Positions 33,683 to 42,610 are shown, numbered from the stretch's first letter. The stretch is DNA of 64,000 nt from Pricia mediterranea (GCF_032248455.1 NZ_JAVTTP010000001.1:248001-312000), one strand, 5' to 3'. Translations and numbers: made by a program. The notes: generated from the sequence alone by a model not told the origin.

Positions 33683-33742
33683 AAACTAGAAAATGAAAAG
33701 AATGACCGATGACATGAATGTTTAACAAACAAAGATTGAACT

Positions 33743-34714
33743 ATGGACACAAATATTAAACATATAGGCGTATTTACCTCTGGAGGCGATTCCCCTGGAA
33801 TGAATGCAGCACTGTACGCCATTTCAAAAGCTGCCGAAATAAACAATATAAGATTAAGCGGTATCCGCAGAGGCTATGAAGGGTTGATCGACGGCGATTT
33901 TGTAAAGTTGAAACCTAATGAAATGCAAAAAATTGTCCATCGGGGCGGTACCGTATTAAAGACGGCACGAAGCTCACGTTTTTTGACTTTGGAGGGAAGA
34001 AAACTTGCTTTGAACAACCTTTTGAAAAACAAAATCGATGCCTTAATAGCGATTGGTGGCGACGGCACTTTTAAAGGTCTACTTGTTTTTTCGGAACTAT
34101 GTGAACTACCCTTTGTGGGGATTCCCGGCACCATAGACAACGATCTGGCCGGTACCGATTTTACCCTTGGTTTTGATTCGGCGGTTAATACAGCCATTGA
34201 TAATATAGATAAAATCAGGGATACGGCAGAATCGCATAACCGCATATTCTTGATCGAAGTAATGGGCAGGGATTGCGGGTACATTGCCATTAATGCCGGA
34301 TTGGGGGTCGGTGCGGATGCTATTTTAATTCCTGAAAGTGGACAGGACTTCGTCCGTTTACTTGATAAGATTAAAAATTATGAAAGTGAAGATGCATTTA
34401 TCGTAGTTGTTGCCGAGGGCGATGAACTGGGGGCTGAAATTACAGCATCAAAAATTAAGGAATTGAACCCCGAAGTAGATCTGCGCATTACAAAATTGGG
34501 TCACGTACAGCGTGGTGGTAATCCGTCTGCTCTTGATAGGATGTTGGGCATACGGCTCGGGGCAGCTTCCGTAACCGCCCTCATGAATGGTGAAAGAAAT
34601 GTAATGGCAGGAATCCTTGATAACCAACTAAAATTTACCCCATTTGACAGCGTGGTAAAGCAGCATCAGGTAAATGAAGAGCTATATGAATTATTGAAAA
34701 CTTTGAACACATAA
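33743..34714 (+). CDS. pfkA: ATP-dependent 6-phosphofructokinase
   Basis: A 323-residue PfkA-type kinase that phosphorylates fructose-6-phosphate to fructose-1,6-bisphosphate. Motifs: GGDSPGMNA at the N-terminus, GGDGT (a glycine at the position that distinguishes ATP- from PPi-dependent forms), GTIDNDLAGTD with catalytic Asp132, EVMGRDCG and the phosphate site HVQRGG. It lies four bases before the D-lactate dehydrogenase gene, and 60 bases after the symporter with a 10-codon open frame between that I do not call. Confidence 0.95.
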   Translation: MDTNIKHIGVFTSGGDSPGMNAALYAISKAAEINNIRLSGIRRGYEGLIDGDFVKLKPNEMQKIVHRGGTVLKTARSSRFLTLEGRKLALNNLLKNKIDALIAIGGDGTFKGLLVFSELCELPFVGIPGTIDNDLAGTDFTLGFDSAVNTAIDNIDKIRDTAESHNRIFLIEVMGRDCGYIAINAGLGVGADAILIPESGQDFVRLLDKIKNYESEDAFIVVVAEGDELGAEITASKIKELNPEVDLRITKLGHVQRGGNPSALDRMLGIRLGAASVTALMNGERNVMAGILDNQLKFTPFDSVVKQHQVNEELYELLKTLNT

Positions 34715-34717
34715 AAG

Positions 34718-35707
34718 ATGAAAACGACCGTATTCAGCACCCATCAATTTGAAAAACCGTATTTGGAATCTGCGAACAATGATACGCATGAACTCAAACT
34801 GCTCGAAGTACGATTATCTGAAAATACGGTTTCCTTGGCACAGCATGCTGAAGCCGTATGTTTATTTACGGGCGACGATGCATCGGCGCCTGTTTTGGAA
34901 AAACTAAAGGATCTCGGGGTAGCATATATAGCACTTCGTTCGGCAGGTTTCAATCATGTGGATATTAAAAGAGCAAATGAACTGGGCCTAAAGGTGGCAA
35001 GAGTTCCGGCCTATTCTCCTTATGCAGTGGCCGAACACGTGTTGGCTCTGATCCTAGGCCTGAACAGAAAGCTCACAAGGGCGCATAACAGGGTTCGGGA
35101 GCAGAACTTCTCCCTAAACGGATTAATAGGTTTCGATATGAACGGCAAGACCGCCGGAATAATAGGAACGGGAAAGATCGGGGCCGTCTTGACAAAAATC
35201 CTACATGGTTTTGGATGTAAGATACTGGCATATGATGTTGAAAAGGATGAGAAGTTGGTCAAAGACTATGGAGTCCAATATACGGACTGTAAAACGCTTT
35301 GTAGCAAATCCGATATCATCAGTCTTCATATCCCCTTGACTTCCGAAACAAAGCATTTGATCGATGATGACCATATTGCCTTAATGAAGAAAGGGGTCAT
35401 GCTAATCAATACGAGTAGAGGGGGCCTAGTGGATACCAAAGCCGTCATCGAAGGATTGAAAACGGGTAGGATCGGATATTTTGGAATGGATGTTTACGAG
35501 GAAGAAGAAGGATTGTTCTTCGAAGACCGCTCGGACGAAATACTACAAGATGATGTCATTGCGCGTCTAATGACTTTCAACAATGTTTTGATAACCAGCC
35601 ATCAGGCTTTTCTGACCGACACGGCATTGACAAATATTGCCGAGACCACAATCTACAATTTGGATTGCTTTGAGAAAGGAAAGAATTCTGAAAATGAAGT
35701 TTTTTAA
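34718..35707 (+). CDS. ldhA: D-lactate dehydrogenase (2-hydroxyacid dehydrogenase family)
   Basis: A 329-residue D-2-hydroxyacid dehydrogenase of the LdhA group. The NAD-binding motif GTGKIGAVLTKIL and the catalytic segment NTSRGGLVDT are followed by DVYEEEEGLFFED and the catalytic His in TSHQAFLT. It reduces pyruvate to D-lactate and regenerates NAD+, so the pathway from phosphofructokinase would be fermentative. Its place directly after pfkA supports a role in low-oxygen energy metabolism. Confidence 0.92.
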   Translation: MKTTVFSTHQFEKPYLESANNDTHELKLLEVRLSENTVSLAQHAEAVCLFTGDDASAPVLEKLKDLGVAYIALRSAGFNHVDIKRANELGLKVARVPAYSPYAVAEHVLALILGLNRKLTRAHNRVREQNFSLNGLIGFDMNGKTAGIIGTGKIGAVLTKILHGFGCKILAYDVEKDEKLVKDYGVQYTDCKTLCSKSDIISLHIPLTSETKHLIDDDHIALMKKGVMLINTSRGGLVDTKAVIEGLKTGRIGYFGMDVYEEEEGLFFEDRSDEILQDDVIARLMTFNNVLITSHQAFLTDTALTNIAETTIYNLDCFEKGKNSENEVF

Positions 35708-35750
35708 TTAAGAAAAAAATACGAACACAATAATTATATAAACTTAAAAT

Positions 35751-36524
35751 ATGGATAGAGTAAAGAATAAAGTGGCCATTGTCACGGGAGGTGCCTCCGG
35801 CCTAGGAAAATCAAGTGCTATTTTGTTGGCGCGGGAAGGAGCAAAAATAGTTGTAACCGATATAGATGAAGAAAATGGAAATGAGGTAGTTCAACACATA
35901 AGGAATAGTGGCGGTGAGGCCATATACATTGAACAGGATGTATCCAAAGAAAATCAATGGGAAATGGTTATCGAAACTACGCTCAAAAAATTTGGAAAGC
36001 TACATGTCGTAGCTAATGCCGCAGGTATTGGACTCGGTGGAACGGTAGAAGAAGTTAGCCTTGAAGATTGGAAAAACCTTTTGGATATAAATCTGAACGG
36101 CACCTTCTTAGGCACCCAATATGGCATCAAGGGGATGAAAGAGACCGGAGAGGGCGGCTCAATCATCAATTTCTCGTCTATCGAAGGACTTATTGGTGAC
36201 CCCAATCTACCAGCATACAATGCGAGTAAAGGCGGTGTTACCATATTTACCAAATCTGCTGCGCTCCATTGCGCCAAACAAGGTTACAAGATTCGGGTCA
36301 ATTCTATTCATCCAGCTTATATCTGGACACCGATGGTAGAAAATTTTCTGAAAGCCCAAGGTGATGTAGAAGAAGGTAAAAAACAATTGGAAAGTTTACA
36401 CCCCGTCGGACATTTGGGAGAACCCGATGACATAGGTTATGGCGTAGTATATCTGGCCTCTGATGAATCTAAATTCATGACCGGCTCCGAATTGGTAATC
36501 GACGGGGGTTACACAGCACAATAA
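35751..36524 (+). CDS. SDR-family oxidoreductase
   Basis: A 257-residue classical short-chain dehydrogenase. TGGASGLG is the cofactor motif, the active-site Ser lies in NFSSIEG, and YNASKGG holds the catalytic Tyr and Lys. An Asp in VVTDIDEEN after beta-strand 2 points to NAD(H) preference. The substrate is unknown; hits of this length include cyclohexanol and hydroxysteroid dehydrogenases. It lies in line with the glycolytic genes, 43 bases after ldhA. Confidence 0.88.
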   Translation: MDRVKNKVAIVTGGASGLGKSSAILLAREGAKIVVTDIDEENGNEVVQHIRNSGGEAIYIEQDVSKENQWEMVIETTLKKFGKLHVVANAAGIGLGGTVEEVSLEDWKNLLDINLNGTFLGTQYGIKGMKETGEGGSIINFSSIEGLIGDPNLPAYNASKGGVTIFTKSAALHCAKQGYKIRVNSIHPAYIWTPMVENFLKAQGDVEEGKKQLESLHPVGHLGEPDDIGYGVVYLASDESKFMTGSELVIDGGYTAQ

Positions 36525-36550
36525 ATATTATACCCAAAAAATTAGAAAGA

Positions 36551-37381
36551 ATGAAAAATATACTTGTACCCACAGATTTTTCCGAAAACTGCACTAAAGC
36601 TGCCAATCTCGGAATAGCCATGGCCAAACTTTTTGATGCCGAAATCCATTTTTTCCATTTGATACAGACCCCTGTGGATTGGGTAAATCTGGACAAGCAA
36701 AAGGAAAAACGGTATCCTGAAACCTTAAAAAAAATCGGTAGTGCAAAATCCGCTTTACGCGAGCTGGAAAGGAAGGCCGAAAAGGAACATCTAAAATGTC
36801 AAACTTTCTTGCAATATCAGGTAAGCACCAGTAATATTTTAGAACATTCGGGGCATTTCGACCATGATTTTATCATCACGGGGAGCAGTGGCACCAAAGG
36901 CACGGTTAGGGAATTGTTCGGTAGCAACGTTGAGCAAATAGTACGAAAATCGGATGTGCCGGTAATCGTGGTCAAAGAGGAAGAGGTTTCATTTCCATTT
37001 AAGAATATCGTGTTCGTTTCTGATTTTGAAGAGGATGTAAGTGAAGCCTTTAAGCATGTAATCTCCATCGCTGACAAATGTAATGCACATATCCGTCTAT
37101 TGCGCGTCAATACCAAAACGGATACTAATAGTATCGAAGCGGGACTAAATCCGATTAAAACTTTCCTTGAAAAGTTCCCAGACCTGAAAAATTATTCCAT
37201 GTTCGTCAATAATGAACCTTCTGTAGAAACGGGGATCAATACCTTCTTAACCTATGAACCAGCTGATTTGATTGCCATGTGCACGCATGGAAATACTGGT
37301 TTTTTAAGCTTGTTTTCCAAAAGTATCGCAGAGGGTGTGGCAAATCATTCCACGCTTCCGGTAATGACGATTAAAATTTAA
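36551..37381 (+). CDS. tandem universal stress protein (UspA family)
   Basis: A 276-residue protein with two Usp domains (about 1-140 and 150-275). The first has the full ATP-binding loop GSSGTKGTVRELFGSN-VEQIVRKSDVPV. The second keeps THGNTGFLSLFSKSIAEGV-NHSTLPV. Tandem Usp proteins in Bacteroidota respond to starvation, oxygen shift or redox stress. The gene lies 26 bases after the SDR gene and 15 before an ion channel, in a block that looks like a stress-metabolism unit. Confidence 0.92.
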   Translation: MKNILVPTDFSENCTKAANLGIAMAKLFDAEIHFFHLIQTPVDWVNLDKQKEKRYPETLKKIGSAKSALRELERKAEKEHLKCQTFLQYQVSTSNILEHSGHFDHDFIITGSSGTKGTVRELFGSNVEQIVRKSDVPVIVVKEEEVSFPFKNIVFVSDFEEDVSEAFKHVISIADKCNAHIRLLRVNTKTDTNSIEAGLNPIKTFLEKFPDLKNYSMFVNNEPSVETGINTFLTYEPADLIAMCTHGNTGFLSLFSKSIAEGVANHSTLPVMTIKI

Positions 37382-37396
37382 ATAAACCATATCAAA

Positions 37397-37951
37397 ATGT
37401 CGGGAAGCTTACTTCAAATACGAGAAAAACCCTTTTACAAATTATTGTTGGGAAGAACGATTTTGCCCCTTGTTACTATTTTGGGTATTGGTATCCTGTA
37501 TGTTGTTTTAATGTCAATGGTCGATCATAAATCGTTGCCATTCCACATTATCATTGTAACAGCAGCATTGAGTAAGACCATCGTCATTACGATGACCACT
37601 TTAAAACGGTTATCAAAATTGATAAAAATTTGTCATTCATTGGAGCGATTGCTATGGGTTTTTGGTTTGATAATCATCATAAGTATTTTTTCTTTTGCGA
37701 CTGATTATGCATGCCTTTTTCAATTCAGCCATTCTACATTTGAAGGCGTACCCGATTATTCAAATTCGTACCTGTACAATTTGTACCACTTTTTCTACTT
37801 CAGTGTGATAACTTTTTCAACGGTGGGCTACGGCGATATAATTCCAACGTCCGATGTAGCCCGGTTCGTTGTTATGCTCGAAATATTCTTAAGTTTTTTC
37901 TTGATCGTCTTCGCTTTGGCCAATATTAAAAAAATACACATCAATGGATAA
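37397..37951 (+). CDS. ion channel family protein (two-helix potassium channel type), copy 2
   Basis: A 184-residue membrane protein with an N-terminal pair of helices, another pair around the pore and the filter TFSTVGYGDIIP. It resembles the channel at 12765-13313 in size and in the final helix (VFALANIKKIHING). The ATP-cone nuclease starts within its last codons (8-base overlap), so the two are translationally coupled, an odd pairing of channel and nuclease. Confidence 0.87.
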   Translation: MSGSLLQIREKPFYKLLLGRTILPLVTILGIGILYVVLMSMVDHKSLPFHIIIVTAALSKTIVITMTTLKRLSKLIKICHSLERLLWVFGLIIIISIFSFATDYACLFQFSHSTFEGVPDYSNSYLYNLYHFFYFSVITFSTVGYGDIIPTSDVARFVVMLEIFLSFFLIVFALANIKKIHING

Positions 37952-38795
37952 GATAAATATCATAAAGGCAAGCGGCGAGAAAGCACCTTTTGAAATAGAA
38001 AAAGTGATACGTTCATTAGAACGGGCGGGTGCCGATAAATTGTTGGTCAAAGAGATAGTTCAAGATATTGATAAAAAAGTTCATGACGGAATGACTACCA
38101 AAAAGATATATCAAATGGCCTTTAACACATTAAAGAGAAGGTCTAGGGTTAGTGCTTCAAAATACAAGCTCAAAAAAGCTCTAATGGAACTGGGGCCATC
38201 AGGCTATCCCTTTGAAAAATTTGTTGGCAAAATTTTGGAGCACGAAGGCTTTGATGCAAAAGTCGGGGTGATCGTACAAGGAAACTGTGTACAGCACGAA
38301 GTGGATGTGATTGCCCAAAAGGAGAATAAACACTTTATGATTGAATGCAAATACCATAGTGACCAAGGACGGTTTTGCAATGTGAAAATCCCGCTCTACA
38401 TCCAATCTAGATTTTTGGATGTCCAAAAGCAATGGGAAAAGCAAGAAAGCCACAAAAACAAATCACATCAAGGCGGTGTGTACACTAATACCCGTTTTAC
38501 GACCGATGCCATGCAATATGGAAACTGTGTCGGGTTGATGCTGACCAGTTGGGATTATCCTAAAGGAAGAGCGTTAAAGGATAGAATAGACAAAGCTGGC
38601 CTGCATCCCTTAACCTCACTGACCACGATTACCAAATCGGAGAAATCGAAATTGTTGGAACAGGAAATCGTACTCTGTAGGGAAATAAAGGACAATCCCG
38701 ATGTGTTGAAAAAAGTTGGGATTGATGGGGCCAGACGAAAAAAGATTCTAGCGGATTCACAAAGTCTATGCGAAACCCATCAACCAAACACTTGA
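37944..38795 (+). CDS. ATP-cone protein fused to a Mrr-type PD-(D/E)XK nuclease
   Basis: A 283-residue fusion. Residues about 3-90 form an ATP-cone (IIKASGEKAPFEIEKVIRSL; KIYQMAFNTLKRRSR), the nucleotide-sensing domain of ribonucleotide reductases and NrdR. Residues about 95-220 form a Mrr-like restriction-endonuclease fold with the catalytic residues D121 and E134-Cys-K136 (EVDVIAQ; IECKYH). The intact residues imply nuclease activity, presumably gated by ATP, dATP or AMP binding. Partners follow directly: a beta-CASP RNase, AMP phosphorylase and PRPP synthetase. The target (DNA or RNA) is unknown. Confidence 0.88.
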   Translation: MDKINIIKASGEKAPFEIEKVIRSLERAGADKLLVKEIVQDIDKKVHDGMTTKKIYQMAFNTLKRRSRVSASKYKLKKALMELGPSGYPFEKFVGKILEHEGFDAKVGVIVQGNCVQHEVDVIAQKENKHFMIECKYHSDQGRFCNVKIPLYIQSRFLDVQKQWEKQESHKNKSHQGGVYTNTRFTTDAMQYGNCVGLMLTSWDYPKGRALKDRIDKAGLHPLTSLTTITKSEKSKLLEQEIVLCREIKDNPDVLKKVGIDGARRKKILADSQSLCETHQPNT

Positions 38796-38798
38796 ATT

Positions 38799-40175
38799 AT
38801 GACCGATAGCACTATTAATATCCATTTTTTAGGAGCGGCCGGTACTGTTACCGGCTCCAAATATCTTTTGGACACAGGGGATAGAAAAATACTTATCGAT
38901 TGCGGTCTATTTCAGGGGATCAAAGAACTACGCTTAAAAAACTGGGAATATCCACCTGTAAACGTCAACGAAATTGATGCCGTATTGCTTACCCATGGCC
39001 ATTTGGACCATACGGGCTATCTGCCAAGGTTGGTAAAGCAAGGCTTTAGGGGACCCATTTATGGCACCTACCCCACTCTGGACATCGCCAAGATTATATT
39101 GAACGATAGTGCCAAAATACAAGAGCAAGAAGCCGAACGTGCCAATAAGGAAGGGTATTCAAAGCACGATCCGGCAAAACCCTTGTATGATTTAAAGGAT
39201 GTTGAAAAGACTATTCTGTATTTCAAGGGAGTACCGCCCGGCCAGTGGCTCCCCCTGTTAAAGAACGTAAAAGCAAGATTTCAGTATAACGGGCATATTC
39301 TCGGGGCAATCCATATTGAATTGGATGTGCAGGGTAAACGATTCGTTTTTTCAGGGGATATTGGTAGAACAAACGATTTGCTCTTGTATCCCCCAGTAAA
39401 GCCAAAAAGGGCGGATGTGTTGTTTATGGAATCAACGTATGGTGGCAGGTTCCATCCCGAAGAGGAAGAGGCCATCCCTCTCATAGAAAAATTGGTCAAC
39501 GAAACCCTTACACGGGACGGTAGTCTTTTCATTCCAAGTTTTTCGGTTGAACGCGCCCAATTGATGATGTTGATATTTTGGAGGCTATTAAAAGAAAACA
39601 AAATTCCGAAAGTCCCCATGATAATGGACAGTCCCATGGGGGCCAATGTCTTGGAACTATTTCACAGAACGCGGGACTGGCATAGGTTGGAAGATGACGA
39701 GTGTGACAAAATGTGCTCCCACTTTACCGTTGTTAGCAGCTACCGTGAAACTATGGAACTGAGAAGTGATGATAAATCAAAAATTGTCATTGCCGGAAGC
39801 GGAATGCTCACAGGCGGCAGAATGTTGAACTATCTGGAAACCCAGGCACAAAATCCTGATAACACCTTACTCTTTGTTGGCTATCAAGCGGAAGGTACCC
39901 GTGGAAGAAAATTATTGGAAGGAGAAAAGGAATTAAAAGTGTATGGAAAGACCGTATCCTTCAAAATGCAAGTGGCCGAGATTGAAGGACTTTCGGCCCA
40001 TGCAGACCATGCCGAATTGTTGGATTGGTTGAGTGATGTAAAGGAACCGCCAGAGAAAATATTTATAGTTCATGGCGAAAAAGAAGGGGCCGAGGCCTTA
40101 AAACAGGGAATCAAGGAAACCTATGGTTGGAATAGTGAAATTCCTCAACTCTATGGTATCGAAAAGTTAAAGTAG
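38799..40175 (+). CDS. beta-CASP metallo-beta-lactamase-fold RNase
   Basis: A 458-residue metallo-beta-lactamase-fold protein of the RNA-processing type. Zinc motif THGHLDHTGYL with His66, His68, Asp70 and His71; the downstream GDIGR motif; the beta-CASP insertion with GSGMLTGGR; then AHADHAELLDWL and VHGEKEGAEAL at the end. It resembles bacterial relatives of CPSF-73, often annotated as RNA exonucleases. It follows the ATP-cone nuclease after three bases and precedes the AMP phosphorylase. Together they suggest RNA breakdown coupled to nucleotide salvage. Confidence 0.92.
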   Translation: MTDSTINIHFLGAAGTVTGSKYLLDTGDRKILIDCGLFQGIKELRLKNWEYPPVNVNEIDAVLLTHGHLDHTGYLPRLVKQGFRGPIYGTYPTLDIAKIILNDSAKIQEQEAERANKEGYSKHDPAKPLYDLKDVEKTILYFKGVPPGQWLPLLKNVKARFQYNGHILGAIHIELDVQGKRFVFSGDIGRTNDLLLYPPVKPKRADVLFMESTYGGRFHPEEEEAIPLIEKLVNETLTRDGSLFIPSFSVERAQLMMLIFWRLLKENKIPKVPMIMDSPMGANVLELFHRTRDWHRLEDDECDKMCSHFTVVSSYRETMELRSDDKSKIVIAGSGMLTGGRMLNYLETQAQNPDNTLLFVGYQAEGTRGRKLLEGEKELKVYGKTVSFKMQVAEIEGLSAHADHAELLDWLSDVKEPPEKIFIVHGEKEGAEALKQGIKETYGWNSEIPQLYGIEKLK

Positions 40176-40198
40176 GTAAGAAATTACGAAAGAATAAC

Positions 40199-41707
40199 AT
40201 GGAAATGGAAAAAAAATCAAACATCCTCAAATACAAATCGCTAGGCATTTACACGCAAAATGAAAACGTTGTGTATATGCGAGAAGATTGTCATGTCTGT
40301 ATTTCAGAAGGGTTTGAGGCATTGACCCGAATAAGGGTATCGAACATGAGCACCTCAGTAATTGCAAGCCTCCATATCATTACTTCGGATGTACTTAGGC
40401 AGGGCGAAATAGGGCTGTCACAAATAGCAGCAAAAAAACTCAACGTATCTGACGGCGAAACGTTATATGTATCCCATTTGGAACCCATTGAATCATTGAG
40501 TTTTGTAAGGGCGAAAATTTATAATCAAAGACTCGATTACAAAGCCTACACGGATATTATTACGGATATCATCGAAGGGGATTATTCAAACATCCATCTA
40601 TCGGCATTCATTACAGCATGTGCAGGCGACCGAATGGATTTAGATGAAATCTCGGATCTTACCAAGGCAATGATTACCTCGGGAAAACAACTGGATTGGA
40701 AGAAGAAAATAGTGGTGGACAAACACTGTATCGGGGGGTTGCCGGGCAATAGAACTACACCTATCGTTGTAGCAATTGCCGCCGCTTACGGGTTGACCAT
40801 GCCCAAAACGTCCTCACGGGCCATTACCTCGCCTGCTGGTACGGCCGATACCATGGAAGTATTGACGAATGTGACCCTTTCTGGCGAAGAAATCAAACGT
40901 GTCGTGGAACAGGAGGGCGGCTGTTTGGTATGGGGCGGCACTGCGGAATTAAGCCCAGCGGACGATATTCTTATCAAAGTCGAGAAAGCACTCGATATTG
41001 ATAGCGAAGGCCAGCTAATCGCCTCCGTACTGTCCAAAAAAGCGGCTGCAGGTGCTACCCATGTGGTCATCGACATTCCTGTTGGGAAAACGGCCAAGGT
41101 GCGCAGTGAAGAGGCCGCGCAAAAACTCAAGGAACATATGGAAGCCGTAGGCAATGCAGTAGGGCTTAAAATAAAGGTGGTCATTACCGATGGCAGCCAG
41201 CCCGTGGGAAGGGGTATCGGCCCTAATTTAGAGGCGGTTGATGTGCTAAGTGTTTTGCAGAATAAGAGGGATGCGCCACAAGACCTAAAAGAACGGGCAT
41301 TATTGTTGGCGGGGCACCTCTTGGAACTATCGGAAAAAGTGGAAACAGGAAAAGGCCTTGATACAGCGAAAGAATTGTTGGAAAACGGAAAAGCTTATCA
41401 AAAATTCGAGGCCATCTGCAAGGCCCAAGGAAGATTTTCAAAAACCTATGTTGCCCCTTACCAATTTGAGATGCATGCACCTAAACGTGGTAAGGTCAAA
41501 AAAATAAACAATCGAAAGATTGCAAAACTTGCAAAGCTATCGGGGGCGCCACAATCCAAATCGGCAGGCATTTCGATGAACGTCCGGTTGGGCGATGAGA
41601 TAGAAAAGGGGGAATTGCTCTATATACTCCACGCGGAAACAAATGGCGAACTGAACTATGCCTTGGAATATTATGAGAATCATGATGATATAATTACAAT
41701 CCAATAA
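40199..41707 (+). CDS. AMP phosphorylase / thymidine phosphorylase family (archaeal-length form)
   Basis: A 502-residue member of the nucleoside phosphorylase-II family with an N-terminal extension of about 90 residues, the length and layout of archaeal AMP phosphorylases (about 503 residues) rather than the 440-residue thymidine phosphorylases. The motif DKHCIGGLPGNRTT begins at D174 and SSRAITSPAGTADTMEV follows, with the Ser/Thr and Lys for phosphate. AMP phosphorylase converts AMP plus phosphate to adenine and ribose-1,5-bisphosphate; archaea pass that to R15P isomerase and RubisCO, neither of which is in this window. It is coupled with PRPP synthetase (nine bases). Confidence 0.85.
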   Translation: MEMEKKSNILKYKSLGIYTQNENVVYMREDCHVCISEGFEALTRIRVSNMSTSVIASLHIITSDVLRQGEIGLSQIAAKKLNVSDGETLYVSHLEPIESLSFVRAKIYNQRLDYKAYTDIITDIIEGDYSNIHLSAFITACAGDRMDLDEISDLTKAMITSGKQLDWKKKIVVDKHCIGGLPGNRTTPIVVAIAAAYGLTMPKTSSRAITSPAGTADTMEVLTNVTLSGEEIKRVVEQEGGCLVWGGTAELSPADDILIKVEKALDIDSEGQLIASVLSKKAAAGATHVVIDIPVGKTAKVRSEEAAQKLKEHMEAVGNAVGLKIKVVITDGSQPVGRGIGPNLEAVDVLSVLQNKRDAPQDLKERALLLAGHLLELSEKVETGKGLDTAKELLENGKAYQKFEAICKAQGRFSKTYVAPYQFEMHAPKRGKVKKINNRKIAKLAKLSGAPQSKSAGISMNVRLGDEIEKGELLYILHAETNGELNYALEYYENHDDIITIQ

Positions 41708-41716
41708 AAAGAACTT

Positions 41717-42610
41717 ATGCAAACGATATTGTTTAGCCTTCCCGGCAACCAAGAACTAACGGAACTCTTGGCAAAGAAAATGAATGCTGAAATCGGGGAA
41801 TGTGCGATACGTAAATTTCCCGACGGCGAATCCTATACCCGTATCCTTTCCGATGTGAAAGGAAAATGTGTGGCAATGGTCTGTACCCTTCACGAACCCG
41901 ATGAAAAGTTGTTGCCACTTTACTTTTTGAGCCATACGGCCAAATCATTGGGGGCAATGTGTACCTGTTTGGTGGCACCCTATTTGGCTTATATGCGCCA
42001 AGACAAGGTTTTTAACGAAGGTGAGGGGGTTACCTCCACCTATTTTGGAAAATTGATTTCGGGCTTTGCCGATAGTATCACGACCGTCGATCCCCATTTG
42101 CATCGCATAAGTTCTTTAGGCGAGGTATATGATATTCCGAATAGGGTTATCCATGCCGCGGATGCCATCTCCAAATACATCAAGGAAAATATACACAATC
42201 CGGTATTAATAGGCCCTGATTCCGAAAGCGAGCAATGGGTCTCCGATGTGGCGGAAAAAGCCGGAGTTCCGTTTACCGTATTGCAAAAGGTGCGCCATGG
42301 CGATCGTGATGTTGAAGTTTCCGTTCCCGATGTAGACAAGTATGAGGATTGCACACCTGTTTTGGTGGATGATATTATATCTACGGCCCGGACTATGATA
42401 GAAACCACAGAACATTTGAAAAATGCCGGAATGAAACCAGCAATATGCATAGGTATACATGCCGTTTTTTCCGGAAATGCCTATCAAGACCTTTGGGATG
42501 CCAATGTAGAGAATATCATTACGTGTAATACAATTCCACATCAATCCAACGGCATTGACTTGAGTGATATCATTGCCAAAGAAGTAACTGAACTGATGTA
42601 CCATACATGA
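41717..42610 (+). CDS. prs: ribose-phosphate pyrophosphokinase (PRPP synthetase) family
   Basis: A 297-residue PRPP synthetase-like protein. It retains the PYLAYMRQDK motif that binds ATP and the PRPP loop VLVDDIISTART with D218 and D219. The length (near 300) and an early FPDGESYTRI segment fit the shorter archaeal-like class more than the bacterial 315-residue enzymes. PRPP synthetase makes PRPP and AMP from ribose-5-phosphate and ATP. Beside AMP phosphorylase it may close a loop that recycles AMP. The stop overlaps the next gene's ATG (ATGA). Confidence 0.88.
   Translation: MQTILFSLPGNQELTELLAKKMNAEIGECAIRKFPDGESYTRILSDVKGKCVAMVCTLHEPDEKLLPLYFLSHTAKSLGAMCTCLVAPYLAYMRQDKVFNEGEGVTSTYFGKLISGFADSITTVDPHLHRISSLGEVYDIPNRVIHAADAISKYIKENIHNPVLIGPDSESEQWVSDVAEKAGVPFTVLQKVRHGDRDVEVSVPDVDKYEDCTPVLVDDIISTARTMIETTEHLKNAGMKPAICIGIHAVFSGNAYQDLWDANVENIITCNTIPHQSNGIDLSDIIAKEVTELMYHT

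Noticed and set aside
33683-33742. Ten-codon open frame before pfkA as a leader peptide
   Set aside because: Too short, with no runs of regulatory codons and no attenuator hairpin next to it.
40199-41707. Complete archaeal AMP pathway with RubisCO
   Set aside because: No R15P isomerase or RubisCO gene is present in the window, so only the phosphorylase step can be supported.
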